Source: Myxococcales bacterium
GTDB taxonomy: Bacteria; Myxococcota_A; Polyangia; Nannocystales; Nannocystaceae
Reading direction: 5' to 3'
Length of the DNA stretch: 64,000 bases
Assembly: GCA_020633295.1 (NCBI GenBank)
Contig: JACKDW010000010.1
Coordinates: 302,437-366,436 of the forward strand
A model generated the notes under the pieces. The model was not told the DNA's origin. It worked only from the letters and a program-made list of their open reading frames with translations, and ran no database searches. This document shows, in pieces, positions 28,986 through 37,982 of the stretch. Position 1 is the first letter of the stretch; every line of letters begins with the position of its first letter. Both the position numbers and the translations under genes were made by a program.

Positions 28986-29450
28986 ATGAACATCCTGCAG
29001 CTCGCCTTCCTCGCCAGCCTGTCCCTCGCCACGCCCGCCGAGCGGGGAGTGGTCGGGGCCTCCAAGCCCGACCTCACCTGCTCGGTCCGTGTGTCCCACG
29101 ACGCCGCCGGCACACAGCTGGTCTCGAACGGGGGCTCGGCCGCGAGCGGCGGCGGAAGCCCCTCGCTGTACGTGCACATCATCGTCACGAACAAGGGCAT
29201 CACGGACGCGAAGCTCGCCGCGCACAGCATCTCGGTGAAGCGGAACTCCTCGACGATCAAATCGACGAGCGAGAGCCTCGCCATCCCGGCGGGGCTGTCG
29301 AAGATCTACGACCCGATCCAGGTGACGCTGCCGAGCACGTCCAACCGACTCTCGGTGGTCGTGCGCGCGGACGCGAGCTCGCAGGTCAGCGAGCTCAACG
29401 AGCGCAACAACGTATGCCGCTTCACCTTCGACTACTCCATCGCGCACTGA
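28986..29450 (+). CDS. Secreted CARDB-like domain protein
   Basis: 154 residues. The ATG at 28986 is preceded by GAAGGGAACACC. A signal peptide (ILQLAFLASLSLATPA) is followed by one Ig-like domain with the CARDB pattern: DLTCSVRVSHDAAG, VHIIVTNKGITDAKLAAHSI, IPAGLSKIYDPIQVTLPS and the typical ending VSELNERNNVCRF. CARDB modules are adhesion-like beta-sandwiches found on bacterial surfaces. Two cysteines (DLTC and NNVC) probably form a disulphide. It is divergent from the frameshifted lipoprotein gene and may share its promoter region. Confidence 0.8.
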   Translation: MNILQLAFLASLSLATPAERGVVGASKPDLTCSVRVSHDAAGTQLVSNGGSAASGGGSPSLYVHIIVTNKGITDAKLAAHSISVKRNSSTIKSTSESLAIPAGLSKIYDPIQVTLPSTSNRLSVVVRADASSQVSELNERNNVCRFTFDYSIAH

Positions 29451-29517
29451 GTTCGACGACGCGGAGGAGTGGAGCGCCAGACTCGTCGCGGCGGCGGCCC
29501 ATCACGGCGCCGCGACC
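29451..29517. other. Short spacer
   Basis: Convergent junction; nothing recognisable. Confidence 0.3.
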
Positions 29518-30135
29518 TTAAACAGCGCGGGCTCGTGCTCCAGCGCCCGCACGCCCGCGGCCGCCCTCGACGCGCGCCTCGAGCAAGGCGACGCGATCGT
29601 CCGGCGCGGCGCGGCGGCCGGCTCGCCCACGGAGATCCCCGTGACGCGCGAAGGCAGCTCGCCCAGCGGCACGCCTCTCAGCAGGGCAGCCCCGCCTGCG
29701 TGGCGCCCGAGGAGCACGCGACGACGAAGCGATCGAAGCCGGTTCTGCCCTTCCGCCAGCTGCGCGCGCAGCTCGAGCACCGCGTCGACAGGGCGTCCGC
29801 GCCGCCGTCCGCGATCCGGTACGGGACGCGCGTCCGGATCGCGTCCGCGGGTCCACATGAGCTCGGCGCCGAACAGCTGATCGAGCAGCAGCATGCCGCG
29901 GGGCGCGGCGGCGGCTCCCCGCGGATCACGAGCACGCAGCCCATCCCGAGCTTCGCGGCCGCGGCCGCGGTCTGGCGGCAGTGATTCGAGAAGCGCGAGC
30001 CCCGGGTCACCAGCGTCGGGCCCGCGCGTCCGGGGCGAAGCGCTCGCGCATCCGCGACTTGTTGCCGCCGGTCGCCAGCCCCGTACGCATGATCTCGGGC
30101 CGGTGCCGCGGCGAGGGCCGACGGCGAGGGAGTCG
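29518..30135 (-). pseudogene. Decayed D-cysteine desulfhydrase / ACC deaminase-like gene
   Basis: Pieces of one PLP-dependent enzyme are readable in order across three frames. LATGGNKSRMRERF (about 30079-30040) carries the PLP lysine context. TLVTRGSRFSNHCRQTAAAA, then AKLGMGCVLVIRGEP, is the substrate-loop region. MLLLDQLFGAELMW and TGFDRFVVACSSGATQAGL (the phosphate-binding GSGATQAG-like loop) follow, and SRVTGISVGEPAA ends it. Each switch between pieces needs a frameshift and there is no clean start, so no functional enzyme can be made. The family converts D-cysteine or ACC using PLP. Confidence 0.8.
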
Positions 30136-30140
30136 CGCCG

Positions 30141-30614
30141 CTACGACCTATTATCGAGTTCGTAGAGCGCCCTGTGGAGATTGAATTTGTCCTGGTCGAT
30201 CAACCTCAACGACTCCTTGGCGTGGTTGAAGTGGCACGCGTACTCGACATGTATGGGGTTGGTCAGACTCAGCGGGCGGGACAATTCGGCCAACTTCGCG
30301 CGCCACATCGTGTACTGCGCGACGCTAGCCCGATAGCGCGAGTCGAGTTCGCGAAGGCTCTTGAAGTGGCCGGCCGCGACGAGGGTCGGCCCGAAGTCGA
30401 GCTTGATCGTCTCGTTGGCGAGATCGACGACCACCTGGTTGTACACTTCAATCCACGGGGTCGCCGTCACGAGGTTGGAGATCCCGTCGACCAGCCACTT
30501 GATGACCGGCTCTTTAAAGTTCTTCTCGAAGTCCGAGCTCGAATAGCTACTCCACTGCGACTCGCTGAGCCCAGGAAGATCGCCGCAAGCCACGCAAATG
30601 TCCTCGCTCGCCAT
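30141..30614 (-). CDS. Hypothetical cytoplasmic protein
   Basis: 157 residues. The ATG at 30614 follows a strong GGAGG, so this start is preferred over the open frame to 30749. The N-terminus has CVACGDLPG, a CxxC pair that might bind a metal. The remainder is predicted helical (EKNFKEPVIKWLVDGISNLV, LRELDSRYRASVAQYTMWRA, HFNHAKESLRLIDQDKFNLH). No signal peptide or membrane segment is seen, and no known family is recognised. Base composition is slightly less GC-rich than its neighbours. Downstream lies only the decayed PLP enzyme. Confidence 0.75.
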   Translation of the reverse strand: MASEDICVACGDLPGLSESQWSSYSSSDFEKNFKEPVIKWLVDGISNLVTATPWIEVYNQVVVDLANETIKLDFGPTLVAAGHFKSLRELDSRYRASVAQYTMWRAKLAELSRPLSLTNPIHVEYACHFNHAKESLRLIDQDKFNLHRALYELDNRS

Positions 30615-31193
30615 CTCTACCTCCAACGCGCCACAAATTCGCAGCAGACGCGACGCTAGCACGTTGAGGAGGCCACCCGCGACAGCGAACAGGCGTGAGC
30701 AGGGTCGCGGAGACGAAGGACCCCGAGGGACGCGTTGCGGGTCCGGCACACGCTACGGCGCTCGCCGCGTGACATCAGCGCTGGCGCGTTCATGAGCGCT
30801 TCGCCACCGCTGTCGCGCTCGTCCATCACGCGCGCAAGAGCGGGCACGCGCGCGCTGGTCAGACGCTGCGCGGCGTTTTCGTGCCGTCGCACGCGAGGTC
30901 CGCAGCGCGAGGTCTCGAACATGACTCGAGCGCCATATTGATCATTGCGAACGGAGGCGCGACACCTACAAGGGCGGATAGCCTCGCTCCCGCACCCGCA
31001 CGACGCCCCGCGGCGTAAAGATGATCTGTCGATGCGCAGACTCGCGCTCGGGGTCCCGCCAACGCGCGCCGCCGGGTTGGCGAGCGGGAACGATACGTCC
31101 GCGCGTCGATGACGCGCCGTTCACTTCGTTCGCCGTGTCGTACCATCGAGCCCGCGAGGGCTGGCCTCGCCAAGTTCGGGTAGGAGTTCGCAG
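30615..31193. other. Intergenic region between divergent genes
   Basis: Upstream sequence of the 30141 gene (minus) and the PHA-family gene (plus). I see no gene; open frames are short and Arg-rich. Individual promoters could not be assigned. Confidence 0.45.
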
Positions 31194-31505
31194 ATGGCAG
31201 ACGATTGGAACGTCCTTGTACGTCAACCCCACACGCTCGATCGCGATGAGGCGAAGCGTCGCGTCGACGAGAAGATTGCGGAGGTCATCGAAAACAAGCA
31301 AGAGTGGAGCCCGGTGAGTTCCTGGACGAGCACGTACACCTACACGTTTGAGCTCACGGGCGGCAACGCGGCGGGCGTCAACGGCGAGATCAAGGTCTGG
31401 GGCGAACAGGTCGTGCTCAAGTGCAACCTGACCGAGAATCTGGCTGGCTTCACGAGCCTCATTGAGCAGAAGGCGCAGAGCAAGCTCGCTAACATCCTCG
31501 CGTAG
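31194..31505 (+). CDS. Polyhydroxyalkanoic acid system family protein
   Basis: 103 residues. GGTAGGAG stands seven bases before the ATG. The sequence fits the PHA_gran_rgn family: an N-terminal VRQPHTLDRDEAKRRVDEKI, a central beta region (TYTYTFELTGGNAAGVNGEI, KVWGEQVVLKCNL) and a C-terminal helix. The family was first noted with PHA granule genes, but most members, including this one, have no PHA genes nearby, so the role is unknown. It is a soluble cytoplasmic protein. A strong hairpin terminator follows the stop. Confidence 0.72.
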   Translation: MADDWNVLVRQPHTLDRDEAKRRVDEKIAEVIENKQEWSPVSSWTSTYTYTFELTGGNAAGVNGEIKVWGEQVVLKCNLTENLAGFTSLIEQKAQSKLANILA

Positions 31506-31528
31506 AGCCGAGAAGCGCCTGCGTTTTC

Positions 31529-31572
31529 GGGCGGGTGAACACCGCGGCGAGCGTCGCGGTGTTCACCCGCCC
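31529..31572 (+). terminator. Strong hairpin, probable bidirectional terminator
   Basis: An 18-bp perfect stem (GGGCGGGTGAACACCGCG at 31529-31546 paired with 31555-31572) and an eight-base loop lie 24 bases after the PHA-family stop. A short TTTT precedes the stem, which would serve the opposite strand. It lies between two convergent genes. Confidence 0.8.
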
Positions 31573-31791
31573 GTCGCACTCCACGTTCGCTATCGGGACG
31601 CGAGCTCGAGGTTTGTGGTGCTCGTGGTCCAGAGCGCCGATGGAGGAAACCTCGTCCCGGAGCGGCCAGCGCCCAAGCGAAGTCGAGTGGCAGCGACGGG
31701 GGACTTGGGAATGGGCGGTCGGTGACCGCGACGAGCATGCGCATAGGAACCTGGTACTTCGGACACGTGGAGACCTCGAGCCTCCACCCGG

Positions 31792-32910
31792 CTATGCCGC
31801 GCGATGAAGCTGCTCGCGGAGGCCCGCGGCGAACGCTCGCGCGAGGGCCGCTGCCTCGTCCGGTCGTGGCCAGCCGAGGCCGAGCGGCGCCGCCTGGGCC
31901 TGCGCGTAGGCCCGCGGGGCCAGCTCCTCCAGGGCGCCTTGGAGACGCTCCGTGACGCGCGATCGAGCCGTCGCGTCGAGCTCGCCGAGGAGGTAGAAAT
32001 GGAGGTCCCACGCGAGCTGGCCGTGGCGCACCTCGTCGGCGGCGAGGCGACCGAAGAGCGTTCGGAGTTCTTGATCTCGGGCTCGTTTGGCCTGGACCAT
32101 CGCCAGGAGCGCGCTGAAGGCCTCGGAGACGCAGCCCTCGGTCGCGTTGTGGAGCGCTACCTCGATCGTTGACACCGCGCAGGGCTCGGCGACAACCGGC
32201 GCCGGCTCCCCCCCCTCCCGACGCAGGAGCGCGTCGAAGCGATCGGCGTGGTCCACCTCATCCGTGGCCGACGCGAGGCACCGCTCGACCAGCTCCAGCG
32301 GGGCGCCGCGCTCCTTGAGCCAGATCGCAAGCTCGTGAAACGCGGCCACGGAGGCGCGCTCGAGATGGGCCTGGCGCCGGAGCCAGGCCCTCCACGAAGG
32401 GGCCGCTGACGCGAGTTCGCGATGCCCATGCGGCCGCCGCCCGCAGGTAGCATTCTCGTCGATCGTCGTATCGACCGTGCAATTGATCGTGATCATCGGG
32501 TGGCTCGGATCCCACGGGTCCGGGTTCGTCGCGCCCGCGGGCGGGAGCGCCTCACACGCTGTCACTACATCCGTCACGCCAGCAGCGTTCATCTCCAGGA
32601 ATAACTGGAGGCAGGCCGCCTCGCAGCGCTCTGTGGCCTCTGTGTAGGTATCGCGGATCGCGGTCAGCTCGGGATCGGCGAGCACCTCCGAGACGTCCAC
32701 GGCGTAGGTCTTCAGGGCGGGAGCGCACGAGTCGTCGCTGCCGCTAGAGTCACTGGAGCTGCTGGAGTCGCTGGAGCTGCTGGAATCGCTGGAATCGCTG
32801 GAGCCTTCGGAGTCAGCGTCGCTCGTGTTGCTAGAGTCGCCGCAGCCGATCGCTGGCGCCGCGAGGATCAATGAGAATAGCGCGGCGAGATGCACATCAT
32901 GGTGTGTCAC
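31792..32910 (-). CDS. Ferritin-like domain lipoprotein
   Basis: About 372 residues. AGGAGGT (32921-32915) sits four bases before the GTG at 32910, which is preferred over the GTG at 32916 that lies inside the Shine-Dalgarno sequence. The lipobox is PAIGC, followed by a Ser/Asp tandem-repeat linker. The C-terminal 200 residues hold a ferritin-like helical bundle: HLERASVAAFHELAIWLKER and ATDEVDHADRFDALL supply one E...ExxH set, while EGCVSEAFSALLAMVQAKRA and LAADEVRHGQLAWDLH supply the other. This is a di-iron or other metal site in the envelope. A Cys-rich insert lies between linker and bundle. Substrate unknown. Confidence 0.82.
   Translation of the reverse strand: MTHHDVHLAALFSLILAAPAIGCGDSSNTSDADSEGSSDSSDSSSSSDSSSSSDSSGSDDSCAPALKTYAVDVSEVLADPELTAIRDTYTEATERCEAACLQLFLEMNAAGVTDVVTACEALPPAGATNPDPWDPSHPMITINCTVDTTIDENATCGRRPHGHRELASAAPSWRAWLRRQAHLERASVAAFHELAIWLKERGAPLELVERCLASATDEVDHADRFDALLRREGGEPAPVVAEPCAVSTIEVALHNATEGCVSEAFSALLAMVQAKRARDQELRTLFGRLAADEVRHGQLAWDLHFYLLGELDATARSRVTERLQGALEELAPRAYAQAQAAPLGLGWPRPDEAAALARAFAAGLREQLHRAA
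32735..32812 (-). repeat. 9-bp Ser/Asp-encoding repeat
   Basis: GCTGGAGTC-like units encode the SSDSS linker of the ferritin-like lipoprotein. Imperfect, at least eight copies. Confidence 0.7.
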
Positions 32911-33570
32911 GAACACCTCCTAGGTCGAGGATAGCAGATCTCAGATGAATTCGCGTCTCGCGCCCGGTCGTCGACATGACGCGCCGGACATCCTCGGTAG
33001 CGTCCGCCGACTCGCCCGCGGATGACGACACGCCGGCGACAGCGAATTTCACGGGCGTTTCACCGGGTGCTGTCGCGGCGCTGTCGTCAACCGATCGCGC
33101 GTCGCTACCTCGCTGACCGCAACCAAGAGACAGGAGCAGATCACGACGCGACTCTTCACCTCCTCACCACGGCGCGACGGCGGCCACGATGTCTCGACCG
33201 ACATGTAGACGGCGACGCCGCGCCCGGGCGCCCGGGGGCCCGAGTAATCCCGTGAAATTCGTTGTCGCCGCCCCGTTGTCATCGGTCCCCGCGCCTTCGT
33301 CCGCTACCTCAATGAACCGGCGCGAACGACCTCGGCGGCGTGGACCTCCGGGACTTCCTCCCGTGATCACCATGGCGTCACGGGTGGCTCTGTCACCCGC
33401 CGTGTCGTCATCCATTCGTCGCGGACAAATGCTACCGTTTCGAACGGGACGAACCGCTCGAGCCATCATCGCACGGCTCTTATCGTCGAGGGAGACCTAG
33501 ACCATGAAATCCAGCACGACCGAAGAACGCGTACCCTCCAAGAAGCTCTTTTGACCCCACGAGTCACGTC
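32911..33570. other. Intergenic region between divergent genes
   Basis: 660 bases upstream of two lipoprotein genes. I see no gene and no clear promoter pair. Open frames are Arg-rich and lack starts with ribosome sites. Confidence 0.45.
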
Positions 33571-34794
33571 ATGAACTCCGCTCACGTCATGAACGCCGCG
33601 ATTCGGTCGGGCCGTCGGCGCGCCGCGATCTCGGTGCGCCCCGCGCGCGTAGCGTACCTGCTCGCCGGGTGTCTGCTCGGGTGCCTCTCCGCGGCGTGCT
33701 CGCGGACCGTCGCTCGCGCGACGGTGATTCAGGATCCGACAGCCGCGCTGAACGCCCGGGCGACCCCGGCCGCTCCCGTCGCGACGGCGACCTCGACGAC
33801 GACCTCGACCGCTACAACGACCTCAAGCGTCCGCGCGAACCGAGGCGCTCCCCCCGGCGAGGCGAACGTCGCCACGCGACCGTCGCGGCCGCAGTTTCGC
33901 ACGCGGCCGACCGTCTCGAACGCGCGCTTCACGGCACCGACGAGCTATCGCCTCTCGCCCACGGAGCAGGGCTTCTATCTGTCTTTTGAGACCGACGGGA
34001 CGTACAGGTCCTACAACGCCTTCGTCGTCGAATTCGGCGCCTCAGGGAGTTACCGCGTCACGGGGGACGCCGTCGAGTTCTACCGGGACGGCGCCGTAGA
34101 GCAGATCCTGCGCACGACGGATCAGTTTCGCACGCTCGGCGACTACGTCTACTCCCAACAGTTGCTCGCGGACTACGCGTTCGTGCGCGAGCTCGGGAAA
34201 CGACTCGACGTGTTGATCTGCCGTGTCGACGGGAAGGGGACGTGGACGCGCCGAAACAAGACGACGCGGGGCTATTGCGACATCTCCCACGACGACGCCA
34301 CGGTCTCGTTCCGCAGCGCGACTGTCTCCGACAGAGACGTGTACCTCGCGCTCACGAGCGCGGACGACTTCGCTACGCTCGCGGGAGGATTTCGGTACGT
34401 CGACGAGCCCCCCGAGGTCCCGGCTCCAGCGCCGCTCCCACCGGCGACGGTCGGCTACTCGTCGGGCGTTGACAACGAGCCGGCGCGGCTCATCCACGAG
34501 GCCACCTGGACGCTACCCGAAGAGCGCGCACCATCGCTGACGTGTCACCCGGACGGCTCGGCCTCGTGGCGCGATGACGATAGCGATCTCGAGGGCACCT
34601 GCGTCCTCACGAAGCGAGACAAGCGCGTCAGGAATTGGGACCGGCGCGGCGGCTACCGCATCGAGCGCGTCGTGGGTGGACTCGAGTTTCGCTCAAACTC
34701 CATCACAAAGCGGTTCTCGACGACCGACTTCGCCGAACTCGCCGACCTCGACTCTTGGCTCGTGCTCGAGAACGTCGTGCGCGTCAAGTGGTAG
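33571..34794 (+). CDS. Lipoprotein of unknown function
   Basis: 407 residues from the ATG at 33571; a second ATG at 33589 is as likely. A long basic N-terminus is followed by a hydrophobic core and lipobox (LLGCLSAAC), then a Thr/Ala-rich linker (ATSTTTSTATTTSS). The body shows two related beta-rich modules, each built like YRLSPTEQGFYLSFETDGTY or a Cys-containing variant (LICRVDGKGTWTRRNKT, LTCHPDGSASWRDDDSDLEG). Both pair a Cys-x-x-D/N-G with a following Trp, suggesting an internal duplication. The family is not recognised. The gene ends directly before the IS21-related remnant, so a truncated C-terminus is possible. Confidence 0.72.
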   Translation: MNSAHVMNAAIRSGRRRAAISVRPARVAYLLAGCLLGCLSAACSRTVARATVIQDPTAALNARATPAAPVATATSTTTSTATTTSSVRANRGAPPGEANVATRPSRPQFRTRPTVSNARFTAPTSYRLSPTEQGFYLSFETDGTYRSYNAFVVEFGASGSYRVTGDAVEFYRDGAVEQILRTTDQFRTLGDYVYSQQLLADYAFVRELGKRLDVLICRVDGKGTWTRRNKTTRGYCDISHDDATVSFRSATVSDRDVYLALTSADDFATLAGGFRYVDEPPEVPAPAPLPPATVGYSSGVDNEPARLIHEATWTLPEERAPSLTCHPDGSASWRDDDSDLEGTCVLTKRDKRVRNWDRRGGYRIERVVGGLEFRSNSITKRFSTTDFAELADLDSWLVLENVVRVKW

Positions 34795-34825
34795 CGAGCT
34801 GCTGGTCCAGGACGATGGGGACGAC

Positions 34826-35113
34826 GTGCTGAAAGCGATGCTGCCGGGGAACGTCGGCCATCCTCGGGCGCTAGTGACCGTGCTCGAGGGCCTCGCGCTG
34901 TGGAGCGGGAGTCGGGTCTGCGCTGCTGCGTATGTGGACGAACCGGGAGCGGGCTGCTTCGACCGGGTTTTCTTCGGGAGCGGGCCCGCCGGACCCGAGA
35001 GCCCGCTGGTCGAGTTCGACGTGCAGGCGCCACGACCATGCCGCCGCCGCTATCGGCGGCTGAGCGGCGTCGGTGACTTTCGCCAACTCCGGCTGCTGGA
35101 GGGTGGACGATGA
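34826..35113 (+). CDS. Small protein encoded in the IS21-like remnant
   Basis: About 95 residues. The probable start is GTG at 34826 or ATG at 34838; the frame is open further upstream. The sequence, MLPGNVGHPRALVTVLEGLA, LWSGSRVCAAAY and SPLVEFDVQAP, is compact and soluble. The stop overlaps the ATG of the istA-like gene as ATGA, so it was probably translated with the transposase and belongs to the mobile element. I do not recognise the family. It may be an accessory transposition protein or a passenger. Confidence 0.55.
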   Translation: MLKAMLPGNVGHPRALVTVLEGLALWSGSRVCAAAYVDEPGAGCFDRVFFGSGPAGPESPLVEFDVQAPRPCRRRYRRLSGVGDFRQLRLLEGGR

Positions 35114-35861
35114 AGGTCAGCGCAGAGATGGAGGCAGAGATCGTGCGGCTGTTTCACGCCGAGAAGTGGAAGGTCGGCACGATCGCCACGCAGCTGCAGA
35201 TCCATCACGGGGTCGTGCGACGTGTGCTCGCCCGTGGTGGGCTGCCGACGCCGAAGCTGGCACCTCGGGTCACGGTGCTCGACCCCTACCGGGGCTTCAT
35301 GCGGACGGTGCTGGAGCGCTACCCGACGCTGCGGGCGAGCCGGCTGTATCACATGCTGCGCGAGCGCGGGTACACGGGCAGCGAGCCGTGCGTGCGGCGG
35401 GCCGTGGCGACGATGCGGCCCAGGCCGCGCGGTGAGGCCTACCTGCGCCTGTCGACGCTGCCCGGAGAGCAAGGTCAGGTCGACTGGGCGCACTTCGGCA
35501 CGATGCAGATCGGGCGGGCCTCGCGGGCGCTGCTCGCGTTTGTGATGGTGCTGAGCTGGTCGCGGATGATCTTCGTGCGCTTCTTTCTGGGCGCCCGAAT
35601 GCCGTGCTTCCTGAAGGGACATGTCGTTCTTCGCCGCGCGCGAGTTCGGCACCCTCGATCGCGTCACCCTGGCGCTCGAGTACCGCGCTCTTGAGGCGTC
35701 ACGCTCGTCGACCGCCTCTGTCATCGCGCCGAGATCGTGGCGATCGAGGGCGACTCGTACCGCGTCAAGGAGGCCAAGGAGCGCGCGGCGAAGCGCCGCG
35801 CCTCGAGGCACCCAGGCAAGAAGAAGACCACGAAGTCGCGGCCGAAGAAGTCAAAGAGCTG
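35110..35861 (+). pseudogene. istA'-'istB deletion remnant
   Basis: The ATG at 35110 starts a typical IstA N-terminus: a helix-turn-helix (VRLFHAEKWKVGTIATQLQI, HHGVVRRVLAR) and then the start of the DDE domain (PGEQGQVDWAHFGTM with the first catalytic Asp, then LLAFVMVLSWSRMIFVRFFL). IstA homology stops near 35625. From about 35700, in another frame, TLVDRLCHRAEIVAIEGDSY, then RVKEAKERAAKRR, ends at 35861; this is the C-terminus of the IstB helper ATPase. Most of istA and nearly all of istB are missing, so the element cannot transpose on its own. Confidence 0.82.
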
Positions 35862-36132
35862 ATCTTCGAAGCTACGCCGCCGCTGCCCTGGTCACGCCAT
35901 CCGCGTGTCCAGGGCGCGGCCATTCGTCGTGAGGCCGCGCTCGCCCAGCGTCCAGATTCCCGCGCTCCGCGAGGTCCGATTTCCCGCGCTGTCTCGTGCT
36001 CAAATTTCGGCGCCAAATTCCCGCGGGAGTTCTTGATCGTCAACATGTAGGGCCGCCGCGCGCGCGTTCCCGTGCGCAGAAACCTGTCTCGAGCACCTCG
36101 TTGCGCACGAGCTCCGTTGCTACACTCCGGGA
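35862..36132. other. Spacer upstream of the protease gene
   Basis: The first part may be the IS21 end repeats. TACACT (36121-36126) lies six bases before the GTG at 36133 and could be the -10 element of a leaderless promoter. Confidence 0.35.
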
Positions 36133-37095
36133 GTGTTCGCTGCTTCGAGCAAGGTGGCGCTCGCGTTCGCGCTCGCGGCCCCTCTGAGCACACCGGAGCG
36201 TCCGCCAGCGCCCATTTACGGGGGCGCTCCGGTCGCGCCGGGCGCGTGGAACTCGGTTGTCGTCGTCGACTTCGGCGTCGATTTCTGTACGGGGACGCTG
36301 ATCACCGATCGCGTCGTCTTGACCGCCGGGCACTGCTTCACCAGCTTCACCAGCGTCCCCCCCCCCACGCTGATTCAGGTCAAGCTCGGTGCTGATCGCT
36401 CCAATCCAGAGTTCACGCTCTCGGTGGAGACCTACAAGACGCACCCGCAGTTTTGCTCGGACGCGGCTTCGTGCGACGAGGATCGCTACGATTTCGCGTA
36501 CTTGCTGCTGGACAACCCGGCCCCCGTCGACGCGGTCGCGTCCAGCTTCCTCATTGACGAGCAGGACTTCGAGGCGGCCATGGGCGTGGGAAAGCAGCTC
36601 ACCATTGTCGGCTTCGGCAACGACGAGGATGGCGTCCGCGGGCTCAAGCGCGAAGCAGAGGTCCCGATCACGAGCTTCACCCCGTACGCCCTGGAATTCG
36701 AGGCCGGGGGAGATGGTGTCGACGGCTGCGTCGGCGACAGCGGCGGCCCGGCGTTCGCGCTCTTGCCGGACGGCACGGCCATGCTCGTCGGTGTCAGCTC
36801 ACGCGGGACGACCTGCGGCGAAGGAGGCGTCTACGCCTCGGTGTTCCCGGCGATGTGCTGGATCGGGCGGGAGTTCGACATCCAGTGGCGAGAGAGCAGC
36901 AACCAGTGTGACGGCACATGCGGGTGCATCGACACCCCCAACATTCTCGAGGGCGGGTGCTCTGTGGCGCGGCCGGCCGGCGAGAACCGGCGACCGTGGC
37001 TCGCGGTCTCGCTCGTGATCGGCTATCTCGGCCGCCGTCGACGATCCCGAACGCCGGCCACCGACAGGTCCCGTCACGCGGCTCGGCCTCGCTAG
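36133..37095 (+). CDS. Secreted trypsin-like serine protease with MYXO-CTERM-like tail
   Basis: 320 residues. A GTG start precedes a signal peptide (SSKVALAFALAAPLS). The S1 domain begins IYGGAPVAPG. The catalytic triad is present: His in VVLTAGHC, Asp in RYDFAYLLL and Ser in GCVGDSGGPAF. Disulphide cysteines are in the usual places. The C-terminus has CDGTCGCID, then a Cys (EGGCSV), a hydrophobic helix (WLAVSLVIGYLG) and RRRRSR. This is the layout of the MYXO-CTERM surface-sorting signal. A close paralogue at 48566 lacks the catalytic serine. The stop overlaps the convergent 37092 gene by four bases (CTAG). Confidence 0.9.
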   Translation: MFAASSKVALAFALAAPLSTPERPPAPIYGGAPVAPGAWNSVVVVDFGVDFCTGTLITDRVVLTAGHCFTSFTSVPPPTLIQVKLGADRSNPEFTLSVETYKTHPQFCSDAASCDEDRYDFAYLLLDNPAPVDAVASSFLIDEQDFEAAMGVGKQLTIVGFGNDEDGVRGLKREAEVPITSFTPYALEFEAGGDGVDGCVGDSGGPAFALLPDGTAMLVGVSSRGTTCGEGGVYASVFPAMCWIGREFDIQWRESSNQCDGTCGCIDTPNILEGGCSVARPAGENRRPWLAVSLVIGYLGRRRRSRTPATDRSRHAARPR

Positions 37096-37916
37096 AACCG
37101 CCCGACGAACATCACGCCAGCGCCGCTGGTGGCAACGGTCGGGACTACGTCGATCCCTGCCGCGTCTCTGTTGAGCTTGTGACCGATGATGAGCAGGGAC
37201 AAACCCGCGATCGTGAGCGCGCCCCCTACGGTCGCGCCGACGACGACGGACACGTTGCCCGCGTTTCCCAGTCCGTGGAAGCGCTGCGTCTCCGGGAGCT
37301 GCTCACTGCAGCCCTCCATCGTCAAGCTGCACGGGGTCACGACCGACGGAGAGTGCACGTAGGCGCCCAGCTTCGCGTCGGCGTGGACACCCAGCCCTAC
37401 GCCCACGCCCATGACGACGAGGCCCGCGACGCCAAACGCGGTCAGCGTCGCGCCGGGGAGCACGAAGCGCCGCGCTCGCGCGCGCAAGCGGGTCGCCTCT
37501 GCTCGGCGTTCCGCCTCTATCTTCCCGATGTGCGCGATCAGCCGCCCCCTCCTCGCCTCGGCGTCGGCTCGCGCTTGCTCGTCGAGCAAATCCAGCGGAC
37601 CCAGGTAGCGATCGAGCGCGTCCCTGGCCTGGTAGAGGTGCGCGAGCTGACCGTCTTCGAGAAACGCGAGTTCCCGGATGTCGACCACCATGAGCAACGT
37701 CCTGGCGCGCACGGGCGCGTAGCCGCGTCCGCGCGGGAGGCTCGCCAGGCTCTTGTCGAGTAGCTGTATCGCGACCGCGTAGTCCCCGGCCGAGAGACGC
37801 TCGCGCGCTCGCTGAGCAGATACGCTCGCTGCCACCATCGGATCCACGCCGGAGTCCACATCCGCGCGCGGCGATGTGCACGTCATCAGCGCCGAGATGA
37901 GGACGAGACTCAACAC
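37092..37916 (-). CDS. Membrane protein with TPR-like N-terminal domain
   Basis: 274 residues. The N-terminus is a signal or lipoprotein-like segment (LVLISALMTC). Residues about 25-140 are helical and resemble TPR repeats (AASVSAQRARERLSAGDYAV, AIQLLDKSLASLPRG, LAHLYQARDALDRYL). Two strongly hydrophobic stretches follow (TLTAFGVAGLVVMGVGVGLG and VVVGATVGGALTIAGLSLLI), flanking a loop with two cysteines (TPCSLTMEGCSEQ). This layout (TPR, then two helices) is common in myxobacterial envelope proteins of unknown function, often near kinases. It is convergent with the protease gene and 66 bases downstream of the DUF4215 gene. Confidence 0.75.
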   Translation of the reverse strand: MLSLVLISALMTCTSPRADVDSGVDPMVAASVSAQRARERLSAGDYAVAIQLLDKSLASLPRGRGYAPVRARTLLMVVDIRELAFLEDGQLAHLYQARDALDRYLGPLDLLDEQARADAEARRGRLIAHIGKIEAERRAEATRLRARARRFVLPGATLTAFGVAGLVVMGVGVGLGVHADAKLGAYVHSPSVVTPCSLTMEGCSEQLPETQRFHGLGNAGNVSVVVGATVGGALTIAGLSLLIIGHKLNRDAAGIDVVPTVATSGAGVMFVGRF

Positions 37917-37982
37917 GCGACGCTCCTACGCGACCCAGCGAGCCCGCGCGAGGGACTCCCCCGCGGCGATTGGCGCGCGTCG

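Larger units (their letters stand above)
34826..36049 (+). mobile_element. Remnant of an IS21-family element
   Basis: It contains the small ORF, the 5' part of istA and the 3' end of istB, with the middle deleted. After the istB stop, repeated CCCGCG-containing blocks at 35955-36030 resemble the multiple end repeats of IS21 elements. Exact ends cannot be placed. Confidence 0.65.
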
